Assembly (NCBI GenBank): GCA_018057825.1
Contig: JAGPCY010000026.1
Span: 62,001 to 126,000 of the forward strand
DNA: 64,000 nucleotides
Direction: 5' to 3'
Origin: Kofleriaceae bacterium
GTDB lineage: Bacteria; Myxococcota_A; Polyangia; Haliangiales; Haliangiaceae
Within the stretch, counting starts at the first letter, position 1, and each line of letters opens with the position of its first letter. Position numbers and translations under genes: made by a program. The notes under the pieces were generated by a model that did not search any database, was not told the DNA's origin, and saw only the letters and a list, made by a program, of their open reading frames with translations. Positions 21,337-32,991 of the stretch are shown here, in pieces.

Positions 21337-21930
21337 ATGACGCCGAGCCTGGTCCGTCCGATCACCCGCCGCGATATCAAGGGGCCCGCCCTCTACGCCG
21401 CGATCCGCGACGACTACCGGAAAAAGATCATCGAGTGGAAACGAGCGCGACGCCTGATCGTCGGCGATCGGGTCAGCCTGGTGTTCGAGAACCGGCACAC
21501 CTTGACCCTGCAGATCGAGGAGATGTGCCGCGCCGAGGGGCTCACGAGCGACGCGCAGATCGAGGCCGAGATCGAGGTCTACAACGCGCTCATGCCGACC
21601 GCCGAGTCGCTGTCGGCCACCCTGTTCGTCGAGCTGCCGGCCGAAGCCGTCCCCCGGGTCGAGCTCGGTCGCCTGGTCGGGCTCGACGAGCACGTCGTCC
21701 TCCACATCGGCCCCCACGCGCTGCGCGCCGCCTTCGAGCCCGGCCGCGCCGACGCCGATCGGATCTCGGCCGTGCAGTACCTGCGGTTCCCGCTGCCCGC
21801 CGAGGCCCGCGCGCTCCTCGACGCTCCCGATACGCTGGTGGTGCTGGTGATCGATCACCCGAACTACCGCCACCGCGTGGTCGCCCCCGACGCCCTCCGC
21901 GCGTCGCTGGCTGGAGACTACGCGTCGTGA
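21337..21930 (+). CDS. DUF3501 family protein
   Basis: The 197-residue cytosolic protein matches the DUF3501 pattern: [48 protein letters not shown], then [11 protein letters not shown] with a following acidic helix, and a C-terminal [12 protein letters not shown]. The biochemical role is unknown. Members often lie beside rubrerythrin and Cys-rich CCG-domain proteins, suggesting oxidative-stress or Fe-S roles. The ATG at 21337 has no strong ribosome site. It diverges from the RHH operon across the promoter-operator region and is coupled (GTGA) to the following lipoprotein gene. Confidence 0.85.
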   Translation: MTPSLVRPITRRDIKGPALYAAIRDDYRKKIIEWKRARRLIVGDRVSLVFENRHTLTLQIEEMCRAEGLTSDAQIEAEIEVYNALMPTAESLSATLFVELPAEAVPRVELGRLVGLDEHVVLHIGPHALRAAFEPGRADADRISAVQYLRFPLPAEARALLDAPDTLVVLVIDHPNYRHRVVAPDALRASLAGDYAS

Positions 21931-22430
21931 GGCGGGCCGCCGCCGTGGCCGGGCTGGCGCTGTTCGCCTGCGCCAACCCCAACCGCGCCGAGCTCGAGGC
22001 CAACCGCGACTTCGACTGCCGCGATCGCAGCGCGAGCTACCTCGCGGTCGGCAGCCTGGTCGCCCCTGAGGCCGGGGTCCAGCTCGACTGCCGCGAGGCC
22101 GGGCCGCGCCTGCGGCGGTGGACGGTCTCCGCCGACGGCACCCGCGACGAGGCGGCGCGCTCGATGACCGTCCGACAGTTCGAGGCGCTGTGGGCCAAGA
22201 TCGACGGCGTCGGCTGGCGCTTCCTCAAGGACTGCGAGGGCTCGGGCGGCGACGACGACCCCACCTACAGCTTCGAGGTGGTCGACTGGAACGGCGCCGG
22301 CTCCTTCGCCTGCCAGCACCGCGGCCCGCTGCCCCACCCGTACTTCGTGATCGTCGATCAGCTCGACCTGGCCGCCGCCGAGTTCATCACCACGCCGACC
22401 TCCAACCGCAAGGGGCCCGACGACCCGTGA
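21927..22430 (+). CDS. Small Cys-containing lipoprotein, function unknown
   Basis: This is 167 residues from GTG at 21927, which overlaps the DUF3501 stop. A short signal ends in LFAC with Cys at residue 15. The mature part contains [66 protein letters not shown], so four Cys could make two disulfides. It ends in an NRKGPDD tail. No family was recognised. It is stop-start coupled on both sides (DUF3501 before, SDR after) and so belongs to a four-gene operon. Confidence 0.75.
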   Translation: MRRAAAVAGLALFACANPNRAELEANRDFDCRDRSASYLAVGSLVAPEAGVQLDCREAGPRLRRWTVSADGTRDEAARSMTVRQFEALWAKIDGVGWRFLKDCEGSGGDDDPTYSFEVVDWNGAGSFACQHRGPLPHPYFVIVDQLDLAAAEFITTPTSNRKGPDDP

Positions 22431-23125
22431 GCGGCGCCCTGACCGGTCGCACCGCGGTCATCACCGGGGCCAGCCGCGGCATCGGCGCGGCGATCGCGCG
22501 CCGGTTCGCCGACGCTGGCGCCACCCTGGCGCTGTGGGGCCGCGACGCCCACGAGCTGGCCGCCGTCGCCGCCGACGCGCGCACCCGCGGCGCCCGGGTA
22601 GTGACCGCCCTCGCCGACCTGACCGATCCCCCGGCGCTGACCGCCGCGGTCGCGACCACCCGCGCCGAGGTCGGCCCGATCGACCTCCTGGTCAACAACG
22701 CCGGCATCGTCTTGCGCAAACCGACCGCGACGATCACCGACGGCGAGTGGCGGCAGATGATGGCGATCAACCTCGACGCCCCGTTCCAGCTCATCCGGGC
22801 CTTCGCCGACGATCTCGTGACCCGGCGCGGCCGGGTCATCAACGTCGCGTCGATCGCCGGCCGCCAAGGCACCGCGCTCCTCGCCGCCTACTGCACCGCC
22901 AAGCACGGGCTAGTCGGGCTGACCCGGGCCTTGGCCGAGGAGTGGCGCGGTCAGGTCCCGGTCAACGCGATCTGCCCGGGCTCAGTCGACACCGACATGC
23001 TACGCCAAGGGATGCCCGGGGCTGCGCCTGCCATGTCCCCCGACGATGTCGCCACCGCCGCCCTGTTTCTGGCCGCCGACGCACCGACCGCGATGACCGG
23101 CGCCTGCCTGGATCTGTTCGGATGA
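22427..23125 (+). CDS. Short-chain dehydrogenase/reductase
   Basis: The 232-residue classical SDR has a Rossmann motif TGASRGIG (about 14-21), NNAG in DLLVNNAGIV, and the catalytic S...YxxxK: VASIAGRQG followed by YCTAKHG. The C-terminal VNAICPGSVDTDM and the closing MTGACLDLFG resemble FabG/3-oxoacyl reductase-type enzymes. The substrate cannot be told from the sequence. GTG at 22427 overlaps the upstream stop, and its own TGA overlaps the ATG of the Lon-domain gene, so expression is tightly coupled in the DUF3501 operon. Confidence 0.9.
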   Translation: MSGALTGRTAVITGASRGIGAAIARRFADAGATLALWGRDAHELAAVAADARTRGARVVTALADLTDPPALTAAVATTRAEVGPIDLLVNNAGIVLRKPTATITDGEWRQMMAINLDAPFQLIRAFADDLVTRRGRVINVASIAGRQGTALLAAYCTAKHGLVGLTRALAEEWRGQVPVNAICPGSVDTDMLRQGMPGAAPAMSPDDVATAALFLAADAPTAMTGACLDLFG

Positions 23126-23844
23126 CCGCCGACCGCGACCCCCCAGCGGCGCACGGCGAACCCGATCCGTGCAGCGATCCGTGCGCCGAGCCGACGGTGT
23201 CCGCCGACGAGCTGGCCGCGTTGCCGATCTTCCCGCTGCCCAACGCGGTGCTCTTGCCCGGTGGGCTCATGCCGCTCCACGTCTTCGAGCCGCGCTACCG
23301 CGAGCTGGTCCGCGACGCCCTCGCCGGGCCGAGCCTCTTGGCCATCGCCCGCCTCCGCCCCGGCTACGAGCGCGATTATCACGGGCGCCCACCGATCTAT
23401 CCGCGCGCCGGCCTGGGCCGGATCATCGCCTCCGACGAGACCGCCGACGGCCGCTTCCTCATCGTCGTGCGCGGCCTGGCCCGGGTCGACCTGGCCGCCG
23501 AGCATCCGCCGGTCCGCACCTACCGCCAGGCCGCCGCCCAGCTCATCCCCGACACCATCGCCGAGCCCGACGCCGTCGCCGCCGCCCACCAGCGCCTCTT
23601 GGCCCTCTGCGATCGCCTGTGCCTGGCCCTCGACCGCGGCGCCGATCAGCTCCGCGACCTCGTCGGCTCTTGCTCCTGCCCCGGCGCGTGCGCCGACGCC
23701 ATCGCCGCCGCCCTGGTCTACGACCACGATCAGCGCCAGGCCCTCCTCGAGCACGCCGACCCCCTCCTCCGCCTCGATCGCGTCACCGACCACGTCGGCC
23801 GCCTTCTGTGCGAACTGATCCCGTGCGCCTCGCACGCCAACTGA
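23122..23844 (+). CDS. Lon N-terminal (LON) domain protein without protease
   Basis: The protein is 240 residues. After a Cys/Pro-rich lead, ALPIFPLPNAVLLPGGLMPLHVFEPRYRELVRDAL is the LON substrate-binding domain signature, followed by GLGRIIASDETADGRFLIVVRGLARVDL. There is no AAA or Ser-Lys protease part. Such stand-alone LON-domain proteins are widespread; their client-binding role is inferred from Lon. The C-terminal half is helical with SCSCPGACADA. It is the last gene of the DUF3501-lipoprotein-SDR operon and is followed by a hexamer array. Confidence 0.9.
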   Translation: MTADRDPPAAHGEPDPCSDPCAEPTVSADELAALPIFPLPNAVLLPGGLMPLHVFEPRYRELVRDALAGPSLLAIARLRPGYERDYHGRPPIYPRAGLGRIIASDETADGRFLIVVRGLARVDLAAEHPPVRTYRQAAAQLIPDTIAEPDAVAAAHQRLLALCDRLCLALDRGADQLRDLVGSCSCPGACADAIAAALVYDHDQRQALLEHADPLLRLDRVTDHVGRLLCELIPCASHAN

Positions 23845-23847
23845 TCC

Positions 23848-24044
23848 GAGGCTGAGGCGGAGGCGCGAGTCGGAGGCCGAGGCCGAGACGGAGACCGAGG
23901 CCGAGACCGAGGCCGAGGCCGAGACCGAGGCCGAGACCGAGACCGAGGCGAGACCGAGACCGAGGCCGAGGCCGAGACCGAGACCGAGGCCGAGACCGAG
24001 ACCGAGGCCGAGACCGAGGCCGAGGCCGAGACGGAGACCGAGGC
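23848..24044. repeat. Hexamer array (GAGGCC/GAGACC)n
   Basis: About 33 units of GAGGCC, GAGACC or GAGACG lie between the stop of the Lon-domain gene and the convergent pyrophosphatase gene. The purine-rich strand is the plus strand, the reverse of the array at 19171. One unit is broken near 23945. No gene is supported within it, although either strand is open in several frames because the motif lacks stop codons. Confidence 0.95.
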
Positions 24045-24127
24045 CCGTCGCATCCGGAACGGCGACGAGCGCGACGTCCCCGCCGCGCTCGTCCGCTCGC
24101 TCTCCCTACCGCGACGCCCGAGGCCCC

Positions 24128-26665
<2,538 letters not shown>

Positions 26666-26843
26666 AGGAATCACCTCAGGGAAGGACGTTTCGTGGCGGC
26701 GTTATAGGGAGGTGGCCTCCCGCGCGCAAGGGTTTGGCCATTTCGTTGCCGCGGCTGCGCATATCGCCCCCGCCCCTGTGGTAATCGTGCTACCCGGGGC
26801 AGGATGTTCCGCACCGCGATCACGCCCGAGTCGACCGGCCGCG

Positions 26844-29414
26844 ATGCCTGATCGCCGCTGCGAGATCCTGGCGCCGGCCGGCAGCCCGGCGTCCTTGGCT
26901 GCGGCGCTGGCCGCCGGCGCCGACGCGGTCTACTTCGGCGTCGACGAGGGCTGGAACGCGCGGGCCCGGGCCGACAACTTCGCGCTGGCCGATCTGCCGA
27001 CGGTGATGACGCAGATCCACGCCGCCGGCGCCCGCGGCTACCTGACCATGAACACGCTCATCTTCGAGCCCGAGCTGACCGCCGTCGAGCGGGTGGTGCG
27101 GGCCGCCGCCGCGGCGGGGGTCGACGCGCTGATCGTGCAGGACCCCGCGGTGGCCGCGATCGCGCGCGCGGTGTGCCCGGCGCTGGCGCTCCACGCCTCG
27201 ACCCAGATGACGCTGTCGGCGCCGGCCGCCGCCGCGGTCGCCGCCCGCCTGGGCGTGACCCGCATCGTCGCGCCGCGCGAGCTGTCGATCGAGGAGGTCG
27301 CGGCCTTCGCCGCCGCCAGCCCGATCGAGCTCGAGGTCTTCATCCACGGCGCGCTGTGCGTGTCGTGGAGCGGCCAGTGCCTGACCTCCGAGGCCTGGGG
27401 CGGGCGCTCGGCCAACCGCGGCCAGTGCGCGCAGAGCTGTCGCCTGCCCTACGACCTCGTCGTCGACGGTGAGGTCTCCGACCTCGGCGAGGTCCGCTAC
27501 CTGCTGTCGCCTCAGGACCTGGCCGGGGCGCCGGCGGTGCCGGCCCTGGTCGCCGCCGGGGTCGCCAGCCTGAAGATCGAGGGCCGGCTGAAGGGCCCGG
27601 CCTACGTCGCGGCGACGGTCGCCGGCTACGCCGCGGCCCGCGACGCCGCGGTCGCGGGCGCCAGCGCAGAGACCGTGACCGAGGCGGCCGCCGACGCCCT
27701 CGCGGCGATGGAGCTGGCCTACTCGCGCGGGCCGTCGCTCGGGTTCCTCGGCGGCGTCGATCACCAGCGGCTGGTGGTCGGCCGCGCGCCCAAGCACCGC
27801 GGCGCGTACCTCGGGCGGGTGCTCGAGGTCGGCGCGCGCTCCGTGGTGGTGGTCGACGACGACGATGGCCGACCGTGGACCGGCGGCCTGGCCGCGCTCG
27901 AGCGCCCGGCGGAGCCGACGGCGCGGCGCGCGCTCCTGCCCGACCCGACGCCGCGCCGCCTGGACCCGCGCCCCGGCCTGGGCGTGGTGTTCGACGCCGG
28001 CCACCCCGAGGCCGACGAAGACGGCGGGCCGATCTTCAGCGTCGTCGAGATCGGCCCGCGGCGCTGGCAGCTCGGCTTCGGCACCCCCGGCCCCGATCTG
28101 ACGCGGCTCGCGGTCGGGACCCGGGCGTGGGTGACCTCGGATCCGGCGCAGCACCGCGCCGCCGAGCGGCTGGTGGCGACCGCGCCGACCGGCCGGATCG
28201 CCGTGGCCCTGACGGTCCGCGGCCAGGCCGGCGCACCGCTGGTCGTCACCGCCGCCGCCGGCCAGGCCCGCGCCACCGCGGCCACCGCGCTGGCGCTCAC
28301 CGCGGCGCGGGCCGGCGGCCTCGACCGCGCGCTCCTCGCCGACAAGCTGGGCGGCCTCGGCGGAACCCGCTTCCACCTCGCCGACCTCGACCTGACCGAG
28401 CTGGCGCCCGGCCTACACCTGCCGGTGTCGGCGCTCAAGGACCTGCGCCGCCGGCTGGTCGCCGACCTCGAGGCTGCCCTCGATCGCGTCGAGCGCGTGC
28501 TGGCGCCCGCCGCGGTGGTCGAGGACGTCCGGGCCGCGGCCTGGGCCGAGGTCACACCGCCGGTCGTCCGGGAACCGGACGTCGTGCCGCTGTGCCGGAC
28601 CGACGAGCAGCTCGACGCGCTCCTGGCCGCCGGCGCCCGCGAGGTCGAGCTCGACTGGATGGAGCTGGTGGGGCTCGGCCGCGCGGTGGCCCGGGCCCGC
28701 GCCGCCGGCGCCACCGTCGTGATCGCCACGCCCCGGGTGATCAAGCCCGGCGAGGAGCGCATCCTCGCCCACCTGTGCCGGCTCGAGCCCGACGCGCTCC
28801 TGGTGCGGAGCTGGGCCGCGCTGGCGCTGGCGGTCGATGCCGGCGTGCCGTGCCACGGCGACTTCTCGCTCAACGTCACCAACGCGATCACCGCCGGGTT
28901 CGTCGCCGGCTTTGGCCTGCGCTCGGTCACCGCCGCCCACGATCTCGACACCGCCCAGCTCGACGCGCTGATCGCCGCGATCCCGCGCGGCCTCCTCGCG
29001 GTCACCGTCCACCATCACATCCCGACCTTCCACACCGAGCACTGCGTCTACGCCCACCTCCTGTCGGCCGGGCGCGACTACCGCTCGTGCGGTCGCCCGT
29101 GCGAGGCGCGCGAGGTCGCGCTGCGCGATCGGGTCGGGCTGGTCCACCCGGTGGTGGTCGACGTCGGCTGCCGCAACACCGTCTTCGGGGCCCAGGCCCA
29201 GAGCGCCGCGGGCCTGGTGCCGACGCTGGTGGCCGGCGGCGTGGCGCGGCTGCGCTGCGAGTTCGTGCGCGAGCGCGGCGCCGACGCCGCCCGCGTGTGG
29301 ACCAGCTACCGCGAGCTGGCCCGCGGCCAGCGCACGCCGGCCGAGGTCGTGCGCGCGGCCGCCGCCCTCGAGCAGTTCGGCGTCACCCGCGGCACGATGC
29401 GCGTCCTGCGCTGA
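26844..29414 (+). CDS. U32 family peptidase-like protein, RlhA-type
   Basis: This is an 856-residue protein. Residues 1-320 form the U32 domain, from EILAPAGSPASLAAALAAGADAVYFG through the signature IELEVFIHGALCVSWSGQCLTSEAWGG with following Cys (NRGQCAQSCRLPY). A central DUF3656-like part is followed by a second U32-like half (VELDWMELVGLG, YRSCGRPCEAREVALRDR). This two-part layout matches E. coli RlhA, which hydroxylates a 23S rRNA cytidine using an Fe-S cluster and prephenate. The conserved Cys support cluster binding. rRNA modification is thus more likely than proteolysis. No clear ribosome site precedes ATG 26844. Confidence 0.88.
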   Translation: MPDRRCEILAPAGSPASLAAALAAGADAVYFGVDEGWNARARADNFALADLPTVMTQIHAAGARGYLTMNTLIFEPELTAVERVVRAAAAAGVDALIVQDPAVAAIARAVCPALALHASTQMTLSAPAAAAVAARLGVTRIVAPRELSIEEVAAFAAASPIELEVFIHGALCVSWSGQCLTSEAWGGRSANRGQCAQSCRLPYDLVVDGEVSDLGEVRYLLSPQDLAGAPAVPALVAAGVASLKIEGRLKGPAYVAATVAGYAAARDAAVAGASAETVTEAAADALAAMELAYSRGPSLGFLGGVDHQRLVVGRAPKHRGAYLGRVLEVGARSVVVVDDDDGRPWTGGLAALERPAEPTARRALLPDPTPRRLDPRPGLGVVFDAGHPEADEDGGPIFSVVEIGPRRWQLGFGTPGPDLTRLAVGTRAWVTSDPAQHRAAERLVATAPTGRIAVALTVRGQAGAPLVVTAAAGQARATAATALALTAARAGGLDRALLADKLGGLGGTRFHLADLDLTELAPGLHLPVSALKDLRRRLVADLEAALDRVERVLAPAAVVEDVRAAAWAEVTPPVVREPDVVPLCRTDEQLDALLAAGAREVELDWMELVGLGRAVARARAAGATVVIATPRVIKPGEERILAHLCRLEPDALLVRSWAALALAVDAGVPCHGDFSLNVTNAITAGFVAGFGLRSVTAAHDLDTAQLDALIAAIPRGLLAVTVHHHIPTFHTEHCVYAHLLSAGRDYRSCGRPCEAREVALRDRVGLVHPVVVDVGCRNTVFGAQAQSAAGLVPTLVAGGVARLRCEFVRERGADAARVWTSYRELARGQRTPAEVVRAAAALEQFGVTRGTMRVLR

Positions 29415-29448
29415 CCGCGCGAGCGCGCCGCCGGGCGCTCGCGCGGCC

Positions 29449-30282
29449 TCAGGCGGCCGCCGCCAGCGGTACCCGCGCCTCCACCGGCAGGAGCGGCTGG
29501 ACGCCGCTCGCCCACCGCCGGCAGCAGTCGAGGCCCTCGAGGCCGGGCAAGGTCCCCATGCGCTCGTCGATGTGATCCATGACCGCGAACAGCTCCTGGC
29601 CGGGGAAGATGCGCGCGATCATCTCGGCGTGCTCGGCCGGTGACTTCACGCCTGAGCCGACTGGGTTCCAGTTGCGGTCGAAGATCGTCCGCACTAGGCG
29701 CTGCGCGACCGGCTGACCGTCGAGGCGCTCGCGGGCCGCGGTGAAGTAGTAGGCGAAGTGGCGGCGCTCCTGCTTGTTGATGCGCCGGGCCAGCTCGCGC
29801 AGGACCGGGTTGGCGGTGTCGCGACCGAGGTGCTCGTAGGCCTGGCAGGTCAGGAGCTCCTGGGCCGCGCCCCACGCCATCCACAGCGCGACGAAGCTGC
29901 GCGGCATCGCCTTGGCCAAGGTCATCTGGACGAGATCCTCGAGGCGCGCGCGCAGCCGCGCCCGCGACCGCAGGTTGGTCGCGCGCGACATCGGCGGCGG
30001 CACCTCGCAGCCACACTCGCGCAAGAGGCGCGAGATCGCGTGGGAGTGGAAGTACTCCTCGTAGTTCCACATCGTCAGGAAGGTGAGCAGGTCGGGGTCG
30101 CGCGCGACCTCGAGCTTCACCACCTCGAGCATGTAGAACACCGTCTGGCTCTCGATGTCGGCGAAGAACTGCAGGTTCTTCACCTCGCGCTCGGTGAGGC
30201 CGGCGGCGCGCGCGGCGTCCCAATCGAGGTCGTCGTACGCCACCTTCTGCGACGCGGACAGGTGCTGCTGGATATCGGGCAC
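29449..30282 (-). CDS. Ferritin-like diiron protein, acyl-ACP desaturase-like
   Basis: The 277-residue soluble helical protein has two diiron half-sites: DIESQTVFY then NYEEYFHSH (E, ExxH), and TCQAYEHLGR then INKQERRHFAYYF (E, ExxH). This ligand order fits acyl-ACP desaturase or other ferritin-like oxidases. The GTG start at 30282 has a GAGGA about seven bases upstream. Desaturation of an acyl chain is possible, but the family also contains enzymes with other substrates, such as N-oxygenases. The gene diverges from a signalling/biosynthesis operon across a 386-base gap and is convergent with the U32 gene. Confidence 0.78.
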   Translation of the reverse strand: MPDIQQHLSASQKVAYDDLDWDAARAAGLTEREVKNLQFFADIESQTVFYMLEVVKLEVARDPDLLTFLTMWNYEEYFHSHAISRLLRECGCEVPPPMSRATNLRSRARLRARLEDLVQMTLAKAMPRSFVALWMAWGAAQELLTCQAYEHLGRDTANPVLRELARRINKQERRHFAYYFTAARERLDGQPVAQRLVRTIFDRNWNPVGSGVKSPAEHAEMIARIFPGQELFAVMDHIDERMGTLPGLEGLDCCRRWASGVQPLLPVEARVPLAAAA

Positions 30283-30668
30283 GTGGTTCCTCGCGAAGCG
30301 GCGGGCGGCCGAAGCAGCCTCCCGGGGGGCGTCTGCTTACCACACGCTCGCCTTGGCACTACGCGCGGCCGTCGCTCACGGATCGAACGCCGGGTGGCGA
30401 CCGCGCGGCGGCTCCGATCGACGTCAACGGACAGACCATCCGACCTCAGATGCCCGAGGCGAAACCGTTGGCCTCCCGCACAGAGGGGTGTCGCACCGCG
30501 CCTGGGCTTCGGGAATTTCGCCGTCGACGATGTCCGACTTTTCCCTATCACCCTACCCGGGTGATTGTGAGAACGCGAACCCCATGCTTAACGTGGTCCC
30601 GAGCGTCGGCGGACTAAACTCCCATTCCCGTTTGACACGACCCCCGAAGCGCCGTTATTGAGAAAAAC
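30283..30668. other. 386-base divergent intergenic region
   Basis: It lies between the diiron protein gene and the HTH-receiver operon. GC is visibly lower than in the coding sequence, with A/T-rich stretches near 30520-30560 and 30600-30668. I see no supportable ORF or RNA gene. It should contain promoters for both directions; only the one at 30632-30661 is recognisable. Confidence 0.6.
30632..30661 (+). promoter_or_regulatory. Candidate promoter of the HTH-receiver/TPP/KAS/HK operon
   Basis: TTGACA (30632-30637, perfect -35) is followed after 18 bases by TATTGA (30656-30661), a weak -10. Transcription would begin close to 30668, almost at the GTG start at 30669, so the message would be nearly leaderless. 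The AT-richness after it (GAGAAAAAC) could alternatively be a weak ribosome site for a longer transcript. Confidence 0.4.
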
Positions 30669-31268
30669 GTGATCCCGGAAACCATCGCTCCCGACTCTCT
30701 GCTCACGTCCACCCAAGTCGGAAACCTGCTTCAGGTTAACCCGAGTTCGGTCAAGAAGTGGGTCAACGACGGCCACATCATCGCGTTTCGTACCCCCGGG
30801 GGGCATCGCCGCATCCGCGCGCTCGATCTCGTCGCCTTTCTCGACCATCACAAGATCCCGGTGCCGCGTCAGCTCGCCGACGCCGGCAAGCGCCGGATCG
30901 TCTGCGTCGATGACGACGTCGCGCAGCTCCGGGCGCTCGGCCGGTCGCTCAAGCGCTGGGCCGACAAGCTCGACGTGATCCTGGTCGACAACGGCGTCGA
31001 CGCGCTCCTCGAGGTCGGCGCCCAGCGCCCGCACGGCCTCTTGATCGACGTCTTCCTGCCGGGGATCGACGGCATCGAAGTCTGCCGCCGCCTCAAGGCC
31101 AACGCCGCCACCAAGGACCTGGCGATCATCGTCACCAGTGGCCGGCTCACCAGCGACCTCGAGAGTTCTGCCAAGAACGCCGGGGCGCGCCGCGTCCTTC
31201 GCAAGCCGGTCGACGTCACGGCCGTCGTGGAGGAGCTCGGGCTGGCATCGCCCCACCTGAGCAGATAG
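30669..31268 (+). CDS. Excisionase-type HTH fused to receiver domain
   Basis: The 199-residue protein has an N-terminal MerR/excisionase-like helix-turn-helix (LLTSTQVGNLLQVNPSSVKKWVNDGHIIAFRTPGGHRRI, about 11-49). A linker leads to a complete receiver domain: RRIVCVDDD, LLIDVFLPGIDG with phospho-Asp about residue 140, VTSG and VLRKPVD. It is a response regulator with the DNA-binding part at the N-terminus rather than the usual C-terminus. It probably controls its own operon, receiving phosphate from the kinases encoded 3-6 kb downstream. The start is GTG at 30669. Confidence 0.88.
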   Translation: MIPETIAPDSLLTSTQVGNLLQVNPSSVKKWVNDGHIIAFRTPGGHRRIRALDLVAFLDHHKIPVPRQLADAGKRRIVCVDDDVAQLRALGRSLKRWADKLDVILVDNGVDALLEVGAQRPHGLLIDVFLPGIDGIEVCRRLKANAATKDLAIIVTSGRLTSDLESSAKNAGARRVLRKPVDVTAVVEELGLASPHLSR

Positions 31269-31275
31269 GACCCCA

Positions 31276-32988
31276 TTGTCGAGCGACCTCCCAGCACCCA
31301 TCACCCCTGCGCTCCCCAGTTCGCCGACCGGCGAGCGCCGCACCGCGGACGTGCTGATCGAGGTCCTCGCTACTGCCGGGGTCGAGCTGGTTTTCGGGCT
31401 CCCAGGCGGACCGATCTCTCCGATCCATGATGCGCTCCTCGGGGAGCCGCGCATCCGCCACATCACCACGCGCCACGAGAGCGGCGCGCTGTTCGCCGCC
31501 GCAGGCTACGCCCACGCCACTGGCCGACTGGGCGTCGCCGCGGTGACCTCGGGTCCCGGCATCCTGAACGCGATGACCGGGTTGGCGTCGGCCCACTGCG
31601 ACGGCCTGCCGGTGTTGCTCCTGGTCGGCGAGGTCGCGCGCAAGGTCCACGGCCGGGGCGCCCTGCAAGACGGCTCGAGCCACGGGCTCAACGTCGTCGG
31701 GATGACCCGCCACGTCACCAAGCTCGCGGTCGAGCTGACCGAGCCGGCCAACGCGCCCCTGGTCCTGCACCGAGCGATCGCCACCGCGATGTCGGGCCGG
31801 CGCGGCCCGGTGGTCGTGACCATCCCGATGGACGTGGCCACCGCCCTGGCGCCGGCGCCGCGGATCAGCGCCGAGGTCAGCCTGGAGTTCGCCTTGGCGC
31901 CCGCCGCCCTCGATGAGATCTCGGCGCTGATCGCGCTGGCGGCCCGGCCGATGATCCTGGCGGGCTCGGGCTGTCGCGGCCAGGGCGCGCCGGCCCGGCT
32001 GCGCGCCGTCGCCGAGCGCTACCAGTGCCCGGTCGCGACCACGCCCAAGGCCAAGGGCGTGTTCCCCGAGGACCATCCGCTGTCGCTCGGGGTGTTCGGC
32101 CTGGGCGGCCACCCGTCGGCGCGGGCCTACGGCGAGCGCGGCATCGACGTGATGGTCGCGCTCGGCACCAGCCTGGGCGACGTCGCCACCGAGGGCTGGA
32201 GCCCGCTTCTGCGCGGTCGCCGGGCCTTCATCCACGTCGACATCGACGCCCAGCAGATCGGCCGCAGCTACCAGCCGACCCACGCGCTGGTGGCGCCGGC
32301 GGCGGCGTTTCTGGGCGAGCTGCAGACGCGCTTCCCGCTGCAGACCCCGCGGCTGGTCGGCGATGGCGTGACCCGCTATACCCTGCCGTCGAGCCCGATC
32401 GATCGGCTGAGCCCGCAGACCGCGGTCGCCGAGATCCAGGCGGTCTTGCCGCGCGACACGATCTACACCGTCGACTCCGGCAACCACTTCCTGTTCGCGA
32501 CCCACTACCTCGAGCTGACCTACCCCGATTCGTTCATCGTGATGACCGGGCTGGGCTCGATGGGGCAGTCGATCGGCGGCGCGATCGGCGCCAAGCTGGC
32601 TCGGCCGCAGCGCTCGGTCGCGGCGATCTGCGGCGACGGCTGCTTCGCGATGAACGGCTTCGAGATCGCGACCGCCGCCGCCGAGCGGATCCCGATGGTC
32701 TTGTTCGTCTTCAACGACCAGCGCCTGGGCATGGTCGAGCACGGCCACGCCGCGGTCTACGGCCGCGACGCGGCCTATCCGATCGCGATGGACGTCGGCA
32801 ACCTGGCCCGCGGCCTGGGCGCCGAGTTCGCGCGGGCCGAGCGGCCGACCGACATCCTGGCGCTGCGCGAGCGCATCGCGCAGCTCACCGGACCGCTGGT
32901 CGTCGACGTCCTGATCGATCCCGATGTGCGCATGCCGACCCGCGATCGCCTGGTCACGATGGACTCGTCGAAGAAGCGGATGAACTAG
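31276..32988 (+). CDS. TPP-dependent enzyme, acetolactate-synthase-like large subunit
   Basis: This is a 570-residue protein. TTG at 31276 is the likely start, with AGGA five bases upstream. The pyrimidine-binding domain holds the catalytic Glu in RHESGALFAAAGYA, then SGPGILNAMTGLASAHCDGLPVLL. The central domain follows (about 200-330). The C-terminal TPP domain carries GDGCFAMNGFEIATAAAERIPMVLFVFND (GDG...N metal motif). No small regulatory subunit (ilvN/H) is adjacent, which argues against branched-chain amino acid synthesis and for a specialised acyloin or decarboxylation reaction. It is followed after three bases by a KAS III-like gene, so the two probably act in sequence on one small molecule. 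Confidence 0.88.
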   Translation: MSSDLPAPITPALPSSPTGERRTADVLIEVLATAGVELVFGLPGGPISPIHDALLGEPRIRHITTRHESGALFAAAGYAHATGRLGVAAVTSGPGILNAMTGLASAHCDGLPVLLLVGEVARKVHGRGALQDGSSHGLNVVGMTRHVTKLAVELTEPANAPLVLHRAIATAMSGRRGPVVVTIPMDVATALAPAPRISAEVSLEFALAPAALDEISALIALAARPMILAGSGCRGQGAPARLRAVAERYQCPVATTPKAKGVFPEDHPLSLGVFGLGGHPSARAYGERGIDVMVALGTSLGDVATEGWSPLLRGRRAFIHVDIDAQQIGRSYQPTHALVAPAAAFLGELQTRFPLQTPRLVGDGVTRYTLPSSPIDRLSPQTAVAEIQAVLPRDTIYTVDSGNHFLFATHYLELTYPDSFIVMTGLGSMGQSIGGAIGAKLARPQRSVAAICGDGCFAMNGFEIATAAAERIPMVLFVFNDQRLGMVEHGHAAVYGRDAAYPIAMDVGNLARGLGAEFARAERPTDILALRERIAQLTGPLVVDVLIDPDVRMPTRDRLVTMDSSKKRMN

Positions 32989-32991
32989 CGC

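Noticed and set aside
23730-24053. A Ser/Val/Ala and Arg/Ser-rich frame across the hexamer array.
   Set aside because: The hexamer motif lacks stop codons on both strands, so long frames appear automatically; no start site or homology is visible.
31276-32988. Assigning ilvB (biosynthetic acetolactate synthase).
   Set aside because: No regulatory subunit gene or other branched-chain amino acid genes are adjacent, and the neighbours are KAS III and signalling genes; only the family-level call is supported.
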